Below, piece by piece: positions 26,225 through 35,836 of a stretch of DNA of 64,000 nucleotides. Made by a program: the position numbers and the translations under genes. The number at the start of each line of letters is the position of its first letter. Within the stretch, counting starts at the first letter, position 1. The notes below the pieces were generated by a model that saw only the letters and a list, made by a program, of their open reading frames with translations, was not told the DNA's origin and did not search any database. The stretch is taken from contig NZ_JACJRG010000006.1 in NCBI RefSeq assembly GCF_014697125.1, forward strand, positions 165,417 to 229,416. The letters are read 5' to 3'. The stretch comes from Anabaena minutissima FACHB-250 (GTDB lineage: Bacteria > Cyanobacteriota > Cyanobacteriia > Cyanobacteriales > Nostocaceae).

Positions 26225-28660
26225 ATGCGTATATCTCTGAATTGGCTGCGGGAACTAGTAGAGATAAAACTGAGCCACGAAGAATTGGCGGAAACCTTGA
26301 CGATGGCTGGGTTTGAAGTCGAAGACATGGAAGACCGTCGCACCTGGGCAAACGGCGTTGTAGTGGGAAGAGTGCTTGAGCGTCAACCCCACCCCAACGC
26401 TGATAAATTGAGTGTTTGCCAGGTCGATGTCGGTACAGGTGAGACTTTAAATATTGTCTGTGGTGCTGCTAATGTGCGGGCAGATATCTATGTTCCAGTG
26501 GCGACTACAGGCACTTATTTACCAAACATCGATTTAAAAATCAAACCCGCCAAACTGCGCGGTGTCCCTTCCCAGGGGATGATTTGTTCTTTAAAGGAAC
26601 TCGGTTTACCTACTGATTTAGACGGGATTCATATTTTCCCCCAAGAAAATCTCCCCGTGGGTAGTGATGTGCGGCCATTGTTGGGTTTGGATGATGTAAT
26701 TTTAGATGTCGCCGCCACCGCTAACCGGGCAGATGCTTTGAGTATGGTAGGGATAGCACGGGAAGTAGCGGCTTTAACTGGCGCACAGTTGAGCATTCCT
26801 GCACCTGGGGAAGTATCTATTTTTCAAAATGCCGGGGCGTTAAGTTTAAAAATCGCTGACACCCAAGCTTGTCCAGCTTACATTGGTACAGTTATTGACC
26901 AAGTAAAAATTACCACTTCCCCAGAATGGTTACAACAGCGATTGCGGGCGGCGGGAGTGCGACCAATTAATAATGTAGTTGATATTACTAACTATGTATT
27001 GTTGGAATGGGGACAACCACTACACGCTTTTGACCAAGAGCGTTTAAAATCTGTCGGTGGCACAGAAACTTTACAGATTGGTGTGCGCTTTGCTAACTCA
27101 GGGGAAACCCTCAAAACCCTAGATGGGCAAACTCGCAACCTCGCCACACAGAATCTATTAATTACTGCTAATGATAAACCCGTGGCTTTAGCTGGGGTTA
27201 TGGGTGGGGAAGAAACAGAAGTTCATGACGGTACACAAAGCCTAGTTTTAGAAGCAGCGTTATTTGATTCCGTCGCCATTCGCCGTTCCTCCCGCAGTGT
27301 AGGCTTGAGAAGTGAAGCTTCGGGAAGGTATGAACGCGGTGTCAACCGTGCAGAGTTAGAAGTAGCTTGTCGTCGGGCTTTATCCCTCATCACTGAATTG
27401 GCTGGGGGTGTAATTGTCCATCAAGAAATAGCGGATACCCGTCCTGACCCTTCTACCTGGAGTCATTCGATTTCACTGCGTTTAGACAAGGTGAATGATG
27501 TGCTAGGGCCAGTGGTTTTGGGTGAAGACACGGGAGAATTAGAAACCCAAGATGTAGAAAGAATCCTCACAGCGTTGGGTTGTCAGCTAACTGCGACGGA
27601 AGAGAAAAGTTGGAATGTGACAGTTCCCCCCTATCGTTACCGTGACTTAGAGCGGGAAATTGATTTAATTGAAGAAGTTGCCCGTCTCTATGGTTACGAT
27701 CGCTTCTGTGATACTTTACCGGATAAGGCAGAAGCTGGTTATTTACCCTTAGACCAAGAACTGATTCGCAAGTTACGCGCGGCGTTACGGGCGGAAGGTT
27801 TGACAGAATTAATTCAATATTCCTTAGTCAAGCCAGGGAATAGCAGACAAATCGTTTTAAGTAACCCTTTATTTGCTGAATATTCCGCCTTGCGTACCGA
27901 TTTACTGTCTGGGTTAATTGACGCGTTTCAATACAACCTCGAACAAGGTAACGGTTCTCTCAATGGTTTTGAAATTGGGCGGATTTTCTGGCAAGAAGAA
28001 GAAGGTTTGTTAGAAAAAGATGCGATCGCTGGCATCATGGGAGGAGATAGGACTATCGGCAAATGGTCAAAGGGTGGAAAAGAACAACCTATGACCTGGT
28101 TTGAAGCCAAAGGGATTTTAGAAAGCGTCTTCCAGGAACTAGGAATACTAGTAGAATATCAGCCCGATTGCCGTGATGCACGCCTCCACCCAGGACGCAC
28201 CGCCTCTTTATGGATTAGGGGAACTAGTTTAGGTGTGTTTGGACAACTCCATCCCCAACTCCGGCGCGACAAAGATTTACCCGAATCTGTCTACTTATTC
28301 CAGTTAGATTTAAATGTGCTATTGGATGCCTTAGACCAAGATGAAATTCTCATCCCAGCATTCAAAGCATATTCTACCTATCCAGCGAGCGATCGCGATA
28401 TCGCTTTCTTTGCACCGGTGAAAATCTCCGTCGCCGACATTGAAAAAGCTATCACCAAAGCTGGTACAGGTTTATTGGAATCTGTAGAAATGTTTGACGA
28501 ATATCGTGGCGAAAACGTCCCCCAAGGACAACGCAGTTTAGCCTTTCGTCTAGTATATCGGGCAGGCGATCGTACTCTTACTGATACCGAAGTTGAGCCG
28601 GTTCACAACAAAGTTCGGGAAGCCTTGGTAGAGAAATTCGGCGTTAACCTCAGAAGTTAA
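26225..28660 (+). CDS. pheT: Phenylalanyl-tRNA synthetase beta subunit
   Basis: A full-length (811 residue) PheRS beta chain. It opens [14 protein letters not shown], then an EMAP-like tRNA-binding domain (about 40-150), B3/B4 editing region (about 215-385, containing [20 protein letters not shown]), B5 domain, the catalytic-like core ([13 protein letters not shown]) and a C-terminal FDX-ACB anticodon-binding domain ([11 protein letters not shown]). It charges tRNA-Phe together with the alpha subunit, which is not in the window. No leader attenuator was recognised upstream. It is followed by a palindromic repeat that also occurs inside the M16 gene. Confidence 0.96.
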   Translation: MRISLNWLRELVEIKLSHEELAETLTMAGFEVEDMEDRRTWANGVVVGRVLERQPHPNADKLSVCQVDVGTGETLNIVCGAANVRADIYVPVATTGTYLPNIDLKIKPAKLRGVPSQGMICSLKELGLPTDLDGIHIFPQENLPVGSDVRPLLGLDDVILDVAATANRADALSMVGIAREVAALTGAQLSIPAPGEVSIFQNAGALSLKIADTQACPAYIGTVIDQVKITTSPEWLQQRLRAAGVRPINNVVDITNYVLLEWGQPLHAFDQERLKSVGGTETLQIGVRFANSGETLKTLDGQTRNLATQNLLITANDKPVALAGVMGGEETEVHDGTQSLVLEAALFDSVAIRRSSRSVGLRSEASGRYERGVNRAELEVACRRALSLITELAGGVIVHQEIADTRPDPSTWSHSISLRLDKVNDVLGPVVLGEDTGELETQDVERILTALGCQLTATEEKSWNVTVPPYRYRDLEREIDLIEEVARLYGYDRFCDTLPDKAEAGYLPLDQELIRKLRAALRAEGLTELIQYSLVKPGNSRQIVLSNPLFAEYSALRTDLLSGLIDAFQYNLEQGNGSLNGFEIGRIFWQEEEGLLEKDAIAGIMGGDRTIGKWSKGGKEQPMTWFEAKGILESVFQELGILVEYQPDCRDARLHPGRTASLWIRGTSLGVFGQLHPQLRRDKDLPESVYLFQLDLNVLLDALDQDEILIPAFKAYSTYPASDRDIAFFAPVKISVADIEKAITKAGTGLLESVEMFDEYRGENVPQGQRSLAFRLVYRAGDRTLTDTEVEPVHNKVREALVEKFGVNLRS

Positions 28661-28674
28661 AAGCAACCCCTCTC

Positions 28675-28750
28675 CAAACCTCTCCCCTGCAAGGAGAGAG
28701 GCTTTGATTCTTGCTCCCCTTCCCTACAAGGGAAGGGGTTGGGGGTTAGG
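28675..28750 (+). repeat. Palindromic dispersed repeat after pheT
   Basis: Two consecutive small hairpins (CTCTCCCCTGC.. and CCCCTTCCC..GGGAAGGGG) form a roughly 76-bp element that matches 11024-11099 in reverse orientation. Here it is noncoding, and its hairpins could help end pheT transcription. Confidence 0.7.
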
Positions 28751-28774
28751 TTTGAGAGAAAGTTGCACACAGCG

Positions 28775-28987
28775 TTACTTCTTCTCCTTTCCTTCTTCAT
28801 CCTCCTTGCAATACGAGAAGCATTGATGAATCAGCCAAATCATCACCTCAATAGCTGATTCTCCTTGTTGAATGCGGTTTTTAGCTTGAACACCTAACAG
28901 TAAAGTTTGCAGAACTAGTAAAATCACCATAACTTGGCGATAAAACTTCTGGCGATGACTTTGGTGTTGCTGGCGTTGGATTTTCAT
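28775..28987 (-). CDS. Small hypothetical protein with one hydrophobic segment
   Basis: A 70-residue ORF with a basic Gln/His-rich N-terminus, a hydrophobic stretch (VMVILLVLQTLLLGVQA, about 19-35) and a charged Glu/Lys C-terminus. A GAGG motif lies 9 bp before the ATG, which supports translation. It converges on pheT. I do not recognise the family; it could be a small membrane protein. Confidence 0.45.
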   Translation of the reverse strand: MKIQRQQHQSHRQKFYRQVMVILLVLQTLLLGVQAKNRIQQGESAIEVMIWLIHQCFSYCKEDEEGKEKK

Positions 28988-29291
28988 TGATTTACCTCAA
29001 CTCATGTTCAAATTGAGGTTAAGGTTGAGATTTATTGACAAGTAAATTTTCCCAAGCAGACTGCAAAGCTTTGTAGAATCAAAATGCGATCGCATTTTGA
29101 TTCTTGCTGTAGTGCCTAAATTTATGATTGCTACATATTTACCACTGCCAGAAATTGGCACATTCGGTTTGGGCTTTTGATATCCTGGGGAACTGTATAA
29201 GTACATAGGAGCGTCACCAGATATCAGGTAATTAATTGTATTTCTGCAATTATAAGTATAAATAAATACCTACATTTTTAATAAAATCACT
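28988..29291. other. Intergenic region with HIP1-centred palindrome
   Basis: About 300 bp upstream of the secreted WD40 gene. A short minus-strand frame (28997-29206) here has Asn/Leu low complexity and no ribosome-binding site, so I treat the region as noncoding. Its main feature is a perfect 30-bp palindrome. Confidence 0.5.
29075..29104. promoter_or_regulatory. Perfect 30-bp palindrome centred on HIP1
   Basis: Fifteen bases on each side are exactly complementary: arms begin AGAATCAAAAT and meet at GCGATCGC. It lies between a minus-strand small ORF and the WD40 gene and could be an operator or a hairpin terminator without loop. Confidence 0.5.
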
Positions 29292-30497
29292 ATGAATTTA
29301 CGAAGATTTTTCCAAACTAACCTTAGTAAAACTATTGCTGCGGGAGTTGGGTTGGCTGTGCTGGCTGTGACAGCAAATTTTCAAGCACAAGGACTGGCGA
29401 AACCAAAACAACCAGCTGATGAGATTCCTGCGGATAGCTTCTCTGCGAGAAGCTCCGCCAACGCTAACTCTATGTCAGCGCAAATAAGTCTTTCCTCAAC
29501 GCAGAGAACCAGTGATGCTGGTCATTCTGCATTCAACGTAGTAGGAAAACTCAAACAAGGTGAAGGATTAAGAACAAATCATCAAATTATGACCACAGCA
29601 GATGCACGACAACCAGAGCAGAGAACTTTGACAGGACACAGCGATTTAGTTATTAGTGTAGCTGTGAGTGCAGATGGCAAAACTCTCGCTTCTAGTAGTG
29701 CAGACGGTACTATCAAACTCTGGGAGATAACAACGGGTAAATTAATCAAAACCCTAAATCATCGCTATCAGGTATATGGTGTAGCTTGGAATCGTAATGG
29801 CAAAACTCTCGCTTCTGTAAGTGGGAACGAAATAATTATCTGGAATATAACTACTGGAGAACGACTCAAAACCCTGACTGGTAGCGACGGGTTCTGGAGT
29901 GTAACTTGGAGTCCGGACGGCAAAAAACTTGCTTCTGGGAGTTGGGACAAAACCATCAGACTCTGGGATGCAAACACAGGTAAAATCATCAAAACCCTGA
30001 CTGGGCATACATCAGAGGTTTATAATGTGGTTTGGAGTCCCGACAGCAAAACCCTTGCATCTGGGAGTGGGGATAGCACTATCAAACTATGGGATGCAAA
30101 CACAGGTAAATTTATCACAACCCTCAATGAACAGAGAGGAACCGTTTATGGTTTGGCTTGGAGTCCGGACAGCAAAACCCTCGCTTCTTCTAGTACAGAA
30201 CGAACCATCAAACTCTGGAATACAACCACAGGTGAATTAATCACAACCCTGACTGGACATAGCGATGCAGTTGGTAGCGTGGATTGGAGTGCAGATGGTA
30301 AAACTCTTGCTTCTGGTAGTGCAGACAATACTATCAAACTCTGGGATGCAAGCACAGGTAAATTTATCAAAACCTTGAATGGACATAAAGACATTGTCTT
30401 GAGCGTGGCTTGGAGTGCAGATGGTAAAACTCTTGCTTCTGCAAGTAGAGACAAAACCATTAAAATCTGGAATGTCGATTTTGATAAAGAGCATTAA
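29292..30497 (+). CDS. Exported WD40 repeat protein
   Basis: A 401-residue protein with an N-terminal signal segment (about 12-35, then AQGLAKP) and, from about residue 115, seven WD40 repeats. Each has the pattern LTGHSD..V.SV.WS.DGKTLASGS.D.TIKLWD. One seven-bladed propeller is therefore complete. The DNA of adjacent repeats is very similar. Export suggests a periplasmic scaffold; partner unknown. The repeats lack a fused NTPase or kinase domain, unlike many cyanobacterial WD40 proteins. An inverted repeat at 30522-30568 follows. Confidence 0.85.
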   Translation: MNLRRFFQTNLSKTIAAGVGLAVLAVTANFQAQGLAKPKQPADEIPADSFSARSSANANSMSAQISLSSTQRTSDAGHSAFNVVGKLKQGEGLRTNHQIMTTADARQPEQRTLTGHSDLVISVAVSADGKTLASSSADGTIKLWEITTGKLIKTLNHRYQVYGVAWNRNGKTLASVSGNEIIIWNITTGERLKTLTGSDGFWSVTWSPDGKKLASGSWDKTIRLWDANTGKIIKTLTGHTSEVYNVVWSPDSKTLASGSGDSTIKLWDANTGKFITTLNEQRGTVYGLAWSPDSKTLASSSTERTIKLWNTTTGELITTLTGHSDAVGSVDWSADGKTLASGSADNTIKLWDASTGKFIKTLNGHKDIVLSVAWSADGKTLASASRDKTIKIWNVDFDKEH

Positions 30498-30521
30498 TAA
30501 CTACAAATCATCGATTCATTA

Positions 30522-30568
30522 ACCTCTTGTCTGCCCAAATGCCATTTTCTCCTAAGATGACAAGAGGT
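30522..30568. terminator. 10-bp inverted repeat between WD40 and yciI-like genes
   Basis: ACCTCTTGTC at 30522-30531 is perfectly inverted at 30559-30568, with a 27-nt loop and partly pairing TTAA flanks. It may end the WD40 transcript or regulate the next gene; there is no T run. Confidence 0.35.
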
Positions 30569-30591
30569 AGTTAATCAATCTAAAATTCATC

Positions 30592-30861
30592 ATGCCCAAA
30601 TATGTGATGTGGGGTTCTTACTGCGAAGACGTTCTGGAAAAACGCGCACCTTACCGTGAAGCACACTTAGCAGGTTTAGCTAAACAAAAAGAATCTGGTG
30701 TGCTAATTACGATTGGCCCTACCAAGGACGTTACCAAAGTTTTTGGTCTTTACGAAGCTGAAGATGAAGCCACTGTGCGCCAGCTAATCGAAAATGACCC
30801 TTACTGGCAAAATGGTATTTGGACTGAATACTCTGTGAAAGAGTGGATTCAAGCTTTTTAG
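30592..30861 (+). CDS. YciI family protein
   Basis: An 89-residue ferredoxin-like protein. It has the YciI pattern: R..YREAHLAGL, GVLITIGPTKD, the FGLYEAEDEATVRQLIENDPYW block and the final NGIWTEYSVKEW. The conserved His/Asp pair (REAH and NDPY) of the family is present. The biochemical role of this branch is unknown. Single gene, ATG start. Confidence 0.85.
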   Translation: MPKYVMWGSYCEDVLEKRAPYREAHLAGLAKQKESGVLITIGPTKDVTKVFGLYEAEDEATVRQLIENDPYWQNGIWTEYSVKEWIQAF

Positions 30862-31021
30862 ATTCATCATACATATAATACTTGGTGCATTAAAAATTTG
30901 ATAATGTGCCAGTTTTATAATTGTCTGTCATGGGAATATTTTTTAAAGAAATATAAAAGATTACGGCTTATAGTAGATGCTATTGCTATTTTATTCATGC
31001 CATTATGCAATAGTGACATTA

Positions 31022-31097
31022 ACAAAATAGTTGCAGTTGTCTACACCAAAAATAACAACATCTACTACATCTGCAACAGCAAAAATTGCTATTTTGT
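31022..31097. repeat. Nested inverted repeats upstream of a small exported protein
   Basis: Outer arms ACAAAATAG / CTATTTTGT (31022-31030 and 31089-31097) enclose inner arms GTTGCAG / CTGCAAC (31030-31036 and 31071-31077). A small AGCAA..TTGCT hairpin lies within the right side. The structure ends 33 bp before the start of the next gene, in its probable leader. Confidence 0.5.
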
Positions 31098-31130
31098 CAT
31101 TAGTGTAGATGTTTTCACAAAGTGAACCCT

Positions 31131-31532
31131 ATGAAAAAAATCCTCAAACGTGCATTTCTACCCAGCCTCATGGCTGCAAGTTTAGCCAGTGTCACATTGC
31201 TTCCAGCACAACCGGCTGCTGCTGATAACAAAGTCGTAGAAGATGCCTTAATTGGTGCTGGTGCTAGTGCAGTAACTGGAATTTTTACCAGGTGCGGTTC
31301 TGTAGCAAATAATGCTATTAAGGGTGCAGTTGCTGGTGCGGCTGTGAACGGTGCTAATGGCTTGAGAAGCAATCGCAGAAACCGTAATTTGGGTCAAGAT
31401 GCGGTTGTAGGTGCTGGTGCTAGTACAGTAGCTGGGGCGGTAATTGGTGGTTGCAGAAGACCAGGAAATAATGCTATCAATGGTGCAGCCGCAGGTACAG
31501 CAATTCATATTTATCGCAACAGAAAAAGATAA
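31131..31532 (+). CDS. Small exported glycine-zipper-like protein
   Basis: 133 residues from the ATG at 31131 (an in-frame GTG at 31122 is possible). Signal peptide: basic KKILKR, hydrophobic core, cleavage near AAA. The mature part has two imperfect repeats of about 50 residues, each opening DA(L/V)(I/V)GAGAS and carrying a Cys and AxNAI(K/N)GA. Ala/Gly-rich spacing resembles glycine-zipper segments that insert in or lie on membranes. A Arg/Asn-rich linker separates the repeats. Function unknown. A strong hairpin follows the gene. Confidence 0.75.
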   Translation: MKKILKRAFLPSLMAASLASVTLLPAQPAAADNKVVEDALIGAGASAVTGIFTRCGSVANNAIKGAVAGAAVNGANGLRSNRRNRNLGQDAVVGAGASTVAGAVIGGCRRPGNNAINGAAAGTAIHIYRNRKR

Positions 31533-31556
31533 TTTTTTTTGAATCTCAAACAATCT

Positions 31557-31590
31557 AGAACCCCGGTTTTTTGAAAAAACCGGGGTTCTG
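31557..31590. terminator. Bidirectional intrinsic terminator
   Basis: GAACCCCGGTTTTTT pairs with AAAAAACCGGGGTTC around a short loop, giving a strong hairpin with A/T-rich inner arms. It sits between converging genes (31131-31532 plus and 31618-31806 minus) and may stop both. Confidence 0.75.
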
Positions 31591-31617
31591 TAGTAGAAAT
31601 ATTGTCACTTCTCTAAT

Positions 31618-31806
31618 CTAACCCTTCAAAGCTTTCCTGAAGTTACTCCGATAAGATTTATTGGCAACAAATAAAACCGGCCATAACAAAGATAAACCAA
31701 TACGATTGGGTAGAGATTTGGAAAAATTAGTCCGTGTAAAACCAGTCCAAAATTTCCAAGCACCACCTGCATAAACCACAATTAAAGCAAAAATAAATAG
31801 ATTCAT
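31618..31806 (-). CDS. Small conserved cyanobacterial membrane protein
   Basis: 62 residues from the ATG at 31806, which has GGAG 9 bp upstream; the frame is open 5 codons further. One membrane segment (NLFIFALIVVYAGGAWKFW) and a second hydrophobic patch (IGLSLLWPVLFVANKSYR) with a basic end. It looks like a conserved small protein of cyanobacteria, but I cannot name a family or function. Confidence 0.65.
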   Translation of the reverse strand: MNLFIFALIVVYAGGAWKFWTGFTRTNFSKSLPNRIGLSLLWPVLFVANKSYRSNFRKALKG

Positions 31807-32462
31807 CGCCATCAACTCCATTAGTTAGTGACAAAATTCAAGATAAGTATTACTACATGATGTAGGCATTTCATAACTAACATCAATACACCAATATTTA
31901 AACTCTGAGTTAGTTCATCATACCTCTGCCCTTGAAATTGTAGATGATTCTAACCATCATAGCTATTTACGGGTTAACCAGAAATTATATCTACTGCCAC
32001 GATAGAACAACACAAAGATAGCAAATTCAGGTATAAAAGATATACAGAGTATTATTTAATTTCTATATTACTTTTTCCTTCTTCCTGGTTGTCTCTCAAG
32101 GTTCTCATAGCTAACATAATGAAACTTGAGCAGTAGGAACATCTTGAGGACTTACGCATGAAAACGCTTACATCAAGGATTTGGGCAAGGGGTACAGGGG
32201 TATAGGGATGTAAGGGTGTAGGTGTTTAAAACCTTACAGCCTTACAGCCTTACACCCGCAAATTGCCAAAATTATCGTTGTATAAGTTCTGATATTTTGG
32301 TAGCAAGTGTTTGATTGGCATAAACACTTATACTGATTTCTCACTAGATGTCTCTAGCGGAAGTTCCTCAACAATCAGTGTTTGTAGGAGACTGGAGAAA
32401 AACACAATATACTCTCACAGGTTTGCAACCAACATATGGCTGTAAAAGGTTAAGGAGGATTT
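31807..32462. other. Intergenic region with inverted STRR
   Basis: A 656-bp gap before the nucleotidyltransferase gene. At about 32189-32257 GGGTGTAAGG-type repeats face CCTTACAGCC-type repeats, so the stretch can fold into a hairpin. AAGGAGG at 32452-32458 is a strong ribosome-binding site for the next gene. No other ORF or RNA gene was recognised. Confidence 0.5.
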
Positions 32463-34991
32463 ATGCGTGCAGTGCTGATGGCAGGCGGTTCGGGAACGCG
32501 ACTTCGCCCGTTAACTTGTGATCTACCAAAACCGATGGTGCCGATTCTGAATCGACCCATTGCTGAACATATTATCAATTTACTCAAAAGACATCAAATT
32601 ACGGAAGTGATTGCAACCTTGCATTATTTACCTGATGTCTTGCGGGATTATTTTCAAGATGGCAGTGATTTTGGCGTACAAATGACCTACGCCGTGGAGG
32701 AAGACCAACCGTTGGGAACAGCAGGCTGCGTCAAAAATATCGCCGAACTTTTGGATGAAACTTTTTTAGTGATTAGCGGTGATAGTATCACAGATTTTGA
32801 TTTAACAGCTGCGATCGCTTTTCACAAACAAAAACAATCGAAAGCCACGTTAATTTTAACTAGAGTTCCTAACCCCATTGAATTTGGGGTAGTCATCACC
32901 GATGAAACTGGTAAAATTAACCGCTTTCTAGAAAAACCCTCCTCCAGCGAAATTTTTTCGGATACCGTCAACACTGGGACTTATATTCTCGAACCAGAAG
33001 TTTTAGAATATCTGCCAGATCACACCGAATGCGATTTTTCTAAAGATTTATTCCCCTTGCTGCTAGCTAAAGATGAACCCATGTACGGTTACATCGCCCA
33101 AGGTTACTGGTGTGATGTCGGTCATTTAGATGCCTATCGTGAAGCCCAGTATGATGCTTTAGAACGGAAGGTAAAACTTGATTTTGCCTACAAACAAGAA
33201 ATGTCTGATTTGTGGGTAGGACAAAATACTTATATTGACCCCTCCGCCCATATCGAAACCCCAGCCTTGATTGGAAACAACTGCCGTATTGGTGCGAGAG
33301 TCCAAATTGAAGCGGGAACTATCATTGGGGATAACGTCACCGTTGGGGCTGATGCCAATCTCAAGCGTCCAATTGTCTGGAATGGGGCAATTATCGGTGA
33401 TGAAGCTCAATTGAGTGCCTGCGTCATCTCCCGTGGAACTCGTGTAGACCGCCGCGCCCATGTCTTAGAAGCGGCTGTAGTTGGTTCTTTGTCTACGATT
33501 GGGGAAGAAGCGCAAATTAGCCCCGGTGTCAGAGTTTGGCCGAGCAAGAAAATTGAATCAGGGGCAATTTTAAACATTAACCTGATTTGGGGTAGCACTG
33601 CCCAACGCAACTTATTTGGGCAACGGGGTGTGCAAGGATTAGCTAATATCGACATCACCCCAGAATTTGCCGTCAAGTTGGGGGCTGCTTATGGTTCTAC
33701 CTTAAAGCCGAAATCTAAAGTAGCTGTCTCCCGCGACCAACGCAACGTCTCCCGCATGGTTACAAGGTCATTAATTGCGGGTTTGATGTCAGTGGGTGTA
33801 GATGTGCAGAACCTTGATGCTACAGCCATTCCCATTGCGCGGACAGTCATACCCAACATGAAAATAGCAGGTGGTATTCATGTCCGGGTACACCCCGATC
33901 GCCCAGACTACATCCTGATAGAATTCATGGATGGTAAGGGGATTAATATCTCCAAAGCCCTGGAAAAGAAAATTGAGGGGGCTTTCTTTAAAGAAGATAT
34001 GCGCCGCGCCCTAGCCCATGAAATTGGGGACGTCGCTTACCCCAGTCAAGTTATTGACCTTTACTGCACAGCTTTTGAGAAGCTATTACACGTCTTCACC
34101 CTCCGCAATAGTCGGGCTAAAGTGGTGATTGATTACGTGTATGCGGTGTCTGGGGCAGTTTTACCGCAAATGTTAGATAAATTTGGTGCTGATGCGGTTG
34201 TTCTCAATGCCAGTTTAAATAAAAATGCTGTAACTACCACTGATAGAGAAGCACTCCTGACTCAATTGGGTCATGTGGTGGAAGCCTTGAAAGCCAATTT
34301 TGGTGTGCAGGTATCAGCCAATGGCGAACAGCTGATTTTAGTAGATGAGTCCGGTTTCGCAATTCGGGGCGAACTGTTAACCGCCCTGATGGTAGACATG
34401 ATTCTCACCTCTAACCCCAGAGGGACGGTAGTTGTGCCGGTGCATTCATCCAGTGCAGTGGAACAGGTGGCGCGTCGTCATGATGGGCGGGTGATTCGTA
34501 CCAAAGCGAACCCAACCGCATTAATGGAAGCTTGCCAGAAAAATGCCAATGTGGTGCTAGGTGGTAGCGGTGATACTGGCTTTATCTTCCCACAGTTGCA
34601 TCCCGGCTTTGATTCCATGTTCTGCATCGCCAAAATTATTGAGATGTTGACCATTCAGGAGCGATCGCTCGCTACTGTCCGAGCTGAATTACCCCGTGTA
34701 ATTCACAAAAACTATACCATTCGCTGTCCTTGGTCAGCTAAGGGCGCATTGATGCGTTACTTAGTGGAAACTCACCCCGCCCAAAACCTCGAACTCATCG
34801 ATGGCGTGAAAATTCGCCAACCCTTCGATGATAGTTGGCTGTTAGTTCTACCTGATGCGAGTGAACCGTTAGTGCATTTGTATGCAAACAGTAACGAACG
34901 CGATTGGGTGGATGAAATCGTCAGAGATTACCGTTCCCGCGTGCAAACCTTTGTAGAAAGACAGCAGGAATATCACCCGGCGGAAGTTTGA
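32463..34991 (+). CDS. Nucleotidyltransferase/phosphomutase-like fusion (mannose-1-phosphate guanyltransferase type)
   Basis: An 842-residue two-enzyme fusion. The N-terminus (1-235) is an NDP-sugar pyrophosphorylase with [11 protein letters not shown] and the KPMVPI lysine. A left-handed beta-helix follows (about 250-370), then a phosphohexomutase-like domain (about 385-842). The mutase half lacks the usual signatures: GIHVRVHP stands where the catalytic TASHNP would be, [11 protein letters not shown] replaces the DGDxDR metal loop, and [10 protein letters not shown] stands where RxSGTEP is expected. It therefore probably makes an NDP-sugar (GDP-mannose annotated in relatives) with a regulatory mutase-like part. 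Strong AAGGAGG upstream. Confidence 0.88.
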   Translation: MRAVLMAGGSGTRLRPLTCDLPKPMVPILNRPIAEHIINLLKRHQITEVIATLHYLPDVLRDYFQDGSDFGVQMTYAVEEDQPLGTAGCVKNIAELLDETFLVISGDSITDFDLTAAIAFHKQKQSKATLILTRVPNPIEFGVVITDETGKINRFLEKPSSSEIFSDTVNTGTYILEPEVLEYLPDHTECDFSKDLFPLLLAKDEPMYGYIAQGYWCDVGHLDAYREAQYDALERKVKLDFAYKQEMSDLWVGQNTYIDPSAHIETPALIGNNCRIGARVQIEAGTIIGDNVTVGADANLKRPIVWNGAIIGDEAQLSACVISRGTRVDRRAHVLEAAVVGSLSTIGEEAQISPGVRVWPSKKIESGAILNINLIWGSTAQRNLFGQRGVQGLANIDITPEFAVKLGAAYGSTLKPKSKVAVSRDQRNVSRMVTRSLIAGLMSVGVDVQNLDATAIPIARTVIPNMKIAGGIHVRVHPDRPDYILIEFMDGKGINISKALEKKIEGAFFKEDMRRALAHEIGDVAYPSQVIDLYCTAFEKLLHVFTLRNSRAKVVIDYVYAVSGAVLPQMLDKFGADAVVLNASLNKNAVTTTDREALLTQLGHVVEALKANFGVQVSANGEQLILVDESGFAIRGELLTALMVDMILTSNPRGTVVVPVHSSSAVEQVARRHDGRVIRTKANPTALMEACQKNANVVLGGSGDTGFIFPQLHPGFDSMFCIAKIIEMLTIQERSLATVRAELPRVIHKNYTIRCPWSAKGALMRYLVETHPAQNLELIDGVKIRQPFDDSWLLVLPDASEPLVHLYANSNERDWVDEIVRDYRSRVQTFVERQQEYHPAEV

Positions 34992-35012
34992 ATATTTCCT
35001 AGTTGGGTAATT

Positions 35013-35033
35013 GCGATCGCCTCTGGCGATCGC
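35013..35033. terminator. Paired HIP1 hairpin after the nucleotidyltransferase gene
   Basis: GCGATCGCC and GGCGATCGC face each other over a 3-nt loop 20 bp after the stop codon. There is no T run; it may still cause termination or is a HIP1 by-product. Confidence 0.45.
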
Positions 35034-35119
35034 TCTCCTCATGTTTAAAGCGATTGGGAGATAACATTAGCAGATGGTTCGATAATTGATGCTGCCTTGA
35101 AAGTGCATTTGGGATTAGT

Positions 35120-35812
35120 TTGAATTTACAAAACAATCGTGATGTCTTTCAAATAGAACGCTTTTTTTTACAGACACCCGTGTTTATTGGTAGCGATCGC
35201 ACTCATGTAAAATATTTGGTAGAGTCTAAAAATCAGCTAATGACCAGGTTTCCCTACGACCAGTTTGCCAAAGACTATCTTAAAGAATTATTACAACCAT
35301 TAGGAGAAGTGGAAACAAGTCGGAAAGTTCCGGCAGAAATCAGAGAAATTGATATTTATTTTGCACCTACACCCCCATCAACCAGCGATACAATAGATTT
35401 AGGGTTATTAGGGAGGATTGCGGCTGAACCTGCATTAATTGAACCATTTAGAAATGCAGCTACAATTGCCGAAATCCGTAGTTGCATGAACAAATTATTT
35501 GATATCTTCGCTGAAATTAAGCGTCAAGGTAAAGTTGGTAAAAATCGGATTAATGAATCAGAATTACCCAGATTGTGGATTCTGTCACCAACGGCTTCTG
35601 AATCTATATTAGATGGTTTCAGAGCTAACCTAGATACGGAACACTGGGAGGGAGGAGTACATTTTTTAGCTGATTATTTGCGAACAGCAATAGTAGCAAT
35701 TCATCAATTACCGTGTACTGAAGAAACATTATGGTTAAGAATTTTAGGTAAGGGTAGAGTCCAGCAGCAAGCCATAGATGAACTAGAAGCACTTCCCTCA
35801 GAGCATCCCTAA
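35120..35812 (+). CDS. Rpn-like/hypothetical protein, N-terminal part of a broken gene
   Basis: 230 residues from a TTG start. Opening residues FLQTPVFIGSDRTHVKYLVESKNQLMTRFPYDQFAKDYLKEL-type sequence (DQFAKDYLKELL) and REIDIYFAP resemble the cyanobacterial Rpn-like families whose Lys/Asp residues form a PD-(D/E)xK-type core. It ends at a TAA (35810-35812). The same frame continues beyond the stop as RAKAIDLLLSLK and into the next entry, so this is most likely the first part of a single gene of about 388 codons, interrupted by a nonsense change. Function unknown. Confidence 0.65.
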   Translation: MNLQNNRDVFQIERFFLQTPVFIGSDRTHVKYLVESKNQLMTRFPYDQFAKDYLKELLQPLGEVETSRKVPAEIREIDIYFAPTPPSTSDTIDLGLLGRIAAEPALIEPFRNAATIAEIRSCMNKLFDIFAEIKRQGKVGKNRINESELPRLWILSPTASESILDGFRANLDTEHWEGGVHFLADYLRTAIVAIHQLPCTEETLWLRILGKGRVQQQAIDELEALPSEHP

Positions 35813-35836
35813 CGTGCCAAAGCAATTGATTTATTA

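Noticed and set aside
28997..29206. Minus-strand 69-codon frame
   Set aside because: Low complexity Asn/Leu end, no ribosome-binding site, and it covers the HIP1 palindrome.
30898..31125. Plus-strand 75-codon frame
   Set aside because: Tyr/Asn-rich, no family features, and it runs through the nested inverted repeats.
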